A DNA stretch of 64,000 bases from Bradyrhizobium lablabi (GTDB taxonomy: Bacteria > Pseudomonadota > Alphaproteobacteria > Rhizobiales > Xanthobacteraceae), in contig NZ_JAFCJK010000006.1 in assembly GCF_018131005.1 (NCBI RefSeq), forward strand, positions 372,001 to 436,000, written 5' to 3'. A program made the translations under genes and the position numbers. Positions 62,307 to 64,000 of this stretch are shown here, in pieces. The notes below the pieces were generated by a model. The model was not told the origin of the DNA and did no database searches. It was given only the letters and a program-made list of their open reading frames with translations. How positions within the stretch are numbered: position 1 is the first letter of the stretch; each line of letters begins with the position of its first letter.

Positions 62307-64000
62307 GGCTGTGTCGCCGGTGGACCGGAATGCGTGGTCATATCAACGCCAATCTGGGGAAGGGCCAAGGGCGAAGGATCGGTGAGGTCGCCGGCGGCAA
62401 GCATAGCCTTGCGGCGATCTGACTCGGTTTGCGCCTGCACGCCCTCGCTCTCGAGCTTGGTGACCTCTGCTGTGCGGGCACGCAAGTCGAGGTCGCGATG
62501 AGCCATGACAAAGCCGTCGGCTCCCAAACAGCTCCCGAGCAGAGGCTCAACCACGAGGCCGGGCGTCGGCACGAGGATGGTTTTTATGAATTGGTCGTCC
62601 TTCTTTGCGGCCGCCTCGGCGACCTTCTCGCGCAGCGCCGCGATATTGATTCCACCCTGCTTCAAGAGCTGAACATTGGTGACCCGACAAGCTCCGAAGT
62701 GCCCGCGGAAACAGGCGAAATGCGGATCGACGAGCCCCTCCGGAATGCCGAACTTCTGAAGGAATTCCGAGACGATAACCTCCGGCCATGACGACCAGAT
62801 CGCCTGATAGTAGAACAGGAGATGGTCGATGACGTGGCTCTTGAGCCTTTGCAGCTCGACCTGGGCCTCTGCGCGCTCCTGTAGCGCATTCTCGGAAAGA
62901 AGAAGCTGCTGAAGAAGGTCCGCCGTCGTCGGGGCTGCGGCGGCGCCAGATTGTCCCGACGCAGGCGATGGCGGCGTGGCTGCCTCGGATGGCGCGATCA
63001 GCGCCTCGTATTTCTGATTGAGGGTGATGACCCTGGAACGAAGATTTTCGTCGTCCGGCAAGGCATCGATGCCCGCGAGTTCGAGAATTGCGAGTAATCC
63101 GATGACAATCGGCTCGACAACGACGCCGAACGGAACGGTCGCCGCAACTGTCCCGGCGGCAATCGCAATTGCGGCGTCAACCTTGAGGAATGCGCCATCG
63201 ATGTCGCCGATCTTCGTAAAGAATTGCGTGAGCACGTCACTGAGAAATGACAAGTCGCTCTTTTGCTGCGTCGATGCGGCTTTCATACGATCATGCAAGA
63301 TGCCGAGCGCATCGCGCAGTTCAGGCGCGAGCCGGTCGACGAGCTGCCAATAGAGCCAGCTTCCAGGTCCGCTATCCTGGTCGGATCCAGAGAGCAGCGA
63401 ATAGCTCTTCAAGACGTTCGCGATTGCGTCGGCGACCTCGGACGAACTTGCGGCGCTGTCGCCGCCTGCGCCCTGACGCTCGGACGCCTTTTCTCTCGCC
63501 TTGCGCAATACTGCCATCTTCTGCATGACTGCAACCTTCTTGGCAGCGTCAAAACCGGCCTGCAATTTTTCGCAAGCGATGAGAGGTCGCAATATGCATT
63601 CGTATTCGAGCAGCCAGGCGGTTGTCACATTCTTTTCGACCGGGAGGGGGATGAGCAAGTAAAGATCGACACGAGAGAGCCTGGTGAAAATCTCGAGTTC
63701 CTCGAGCACCTCGAAATAGAGGTAGTTGAGCGTGTTACAATGGTTTGGATTGGAGATTGTTTCCTTCGTGGTGGTTTCTGTTCCAGTCTCTATCGTCTCC
63801 TCCACCGTGCTATTTCGAGCAATCTTCAAGCTCTGCGTCGCCTTGATGGTCGCGTCGTGAACGAAGTCACGTCCGTTTTCCAGCGAACGCGTCACGTGAT
63901 TGTCGATCTGGCCGGCGATACCGAGCGCTCCGCTTGCGCCAACCGGTATCGGTCCTTTGACGGGTATCGATACCTGATTGATGGTCGCGCTTGGGTTGAA
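62303..64000 (-). CDS. Large protein of unknown function, N-terminus beyond the right edge
   Basis: At least 565 residues; the frame stays open to the window edge (…IPVKGPIPVGASGALGIAGQ…), so any apparent start near 63895 is internal. Seen: a Thr/Glu-rich strand (STVEETIETGTETTTKETIS), then NPNHCNTLNYLYFEVLEELE, a motif that recalls large secreted or particle-associated hypothetical proteins with 'NHCHALTxxYFEV'-type segments, then helical regions, an Ala/Ile/Val-rich stretch (AAIAIAAGTVAATVPFGVVV, possibly one buried or membrane helix), an Ala/Pro linker, and a C-terminal helical part. No enzyme motif. Stop overlaps the next start. Identity unknown. Confidence 0.75.
   Translation of the reverse strand, partial: FNPSATINQVSIPVKGPIPVGASGALGIAGQIDNHVTRSLENGRDFVHDATIKATQSLKIARNSTVEETIETGTETTTKETISNPNHCNTLNYLYFEVLEELEIFTRLSRVDLYLLIPLPVEKNVTTAWLLEYECILRPLIACEKLQAGFDAAKKVAVMQKMAVLRKAREKASERQGAGGDSAASSSEVADAIANVLKSYSLLSGSDQDSGPGSWLYWQLVDRLAPELRDALGILHDRMKAASTQQKSDLSFLSDVLTQFFTKIGDIDGAFLKVDAAIAIAAGTVAATVPFGVVVEPIVIGLLAILELAGIDALPDDENLRSRVITLNQKYEALIAPSEAATPPSPASGQSGAAAAPTTADLLQQLLLSENALQERAEAQVELQRLKSHVIDHLLFYYQAIWSSWPEVIVSEFLQKFGIPEGLVDPHFACFRGHFGACRVTNVQLLKQGGINIAALREKVAEAAAKKDDQFIKTILVPTPGLVVEPLLGSCLGADGFVMAHRDLDLRARTAEVTKLESEGVQAQTESDRRKAMLAAGDLTDPSPLALPQIGVDMTTHSGPPATQP

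Overview
The window looks like chromosomal DNA of a rhizobial alphaproteobacterium, most likely Bradyrhizobium or a close relative. This is inferred from the GC-rich coding style, the gene set (form II CO dehydrogenase-type hydroxylase, OtsA/OtsB, FUSC/DUF1656/HlyD efflux, SAM-domain adenylate cyclase with AAA and TPR parts, a second FtsZ, phasin, CcoQ) and palindromic repeats of the kind common in that genus. No phylogenetic test was possible.

Layout. 1-2.0 kb: a CoxS/CoxL-type molybdenum hydroxylase, with the large subunit cut by the left edge. 2.3-9.4 kb: a chemoreceptor, a DUF3175 protein, and an MFS transporter with trehalose phosphatase and synthase. 9.6-14.7 kb: tRNA-Ser(GGA) with the remnant of a TIR-like nucleotide-binding gene beside it, then a cytoplasmic molybdopterin oxidoreductase, a PRISE-type reductase and a TPR protein. 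15-20 kb: an AaeXAB-like efflux operon, a 222-bp transposon-like element bounded by inverted repeats, and an exported serine hydrolase. 20.4-28.7 kb: a very large adenylate cyclase/ATPase regulator, an FtsZ paralogue flanked by coiled-coil genes, a ParB-like protein abutting a LysR fragment, and a crotonase.

28.9-37.3 kb is the most unusual part. Two divergent gene sets encode nine proteins, eight of them with apparent signal peptides: two closely related caspase-like peptidases, a trypsin-like zymogen carrying a DUF4384-like tail, two more DUF4384 or DUF4384-like proteins, an OmpA-type peptidoglycan-binding protein and two unknown exported proteins. The ninth is probably a cytoplasmic winged-helix protein. 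Base composition is visibly lower in G+C than in the flanks. I propose an envelope caspase/trypsin cascade; this is inference.

37.4-49.3 kb: a membrane coiled-coil protein, a flavin monooxygenase, phasin, universal stress protein, GFA protein, an ArsR-SRPBCC pair with a clear operator, a PAS histidine kinase and receiver, a wrecked LuxR-type response regulator, an orphan CcoQ and RNase Z. 49.5-60.6 kb: a Tat-exported HisC-like aminotransferase, LysR, a winged-helix STAND regulator, an HSL-type hydrolase with Cys in place of the nucleophilic Ser, AraC and MocR regulators, an HD hydrolase and an MFS exporter. 60.9-64 kb: two overlapping genes I could not assign, the second cut by the right edge.
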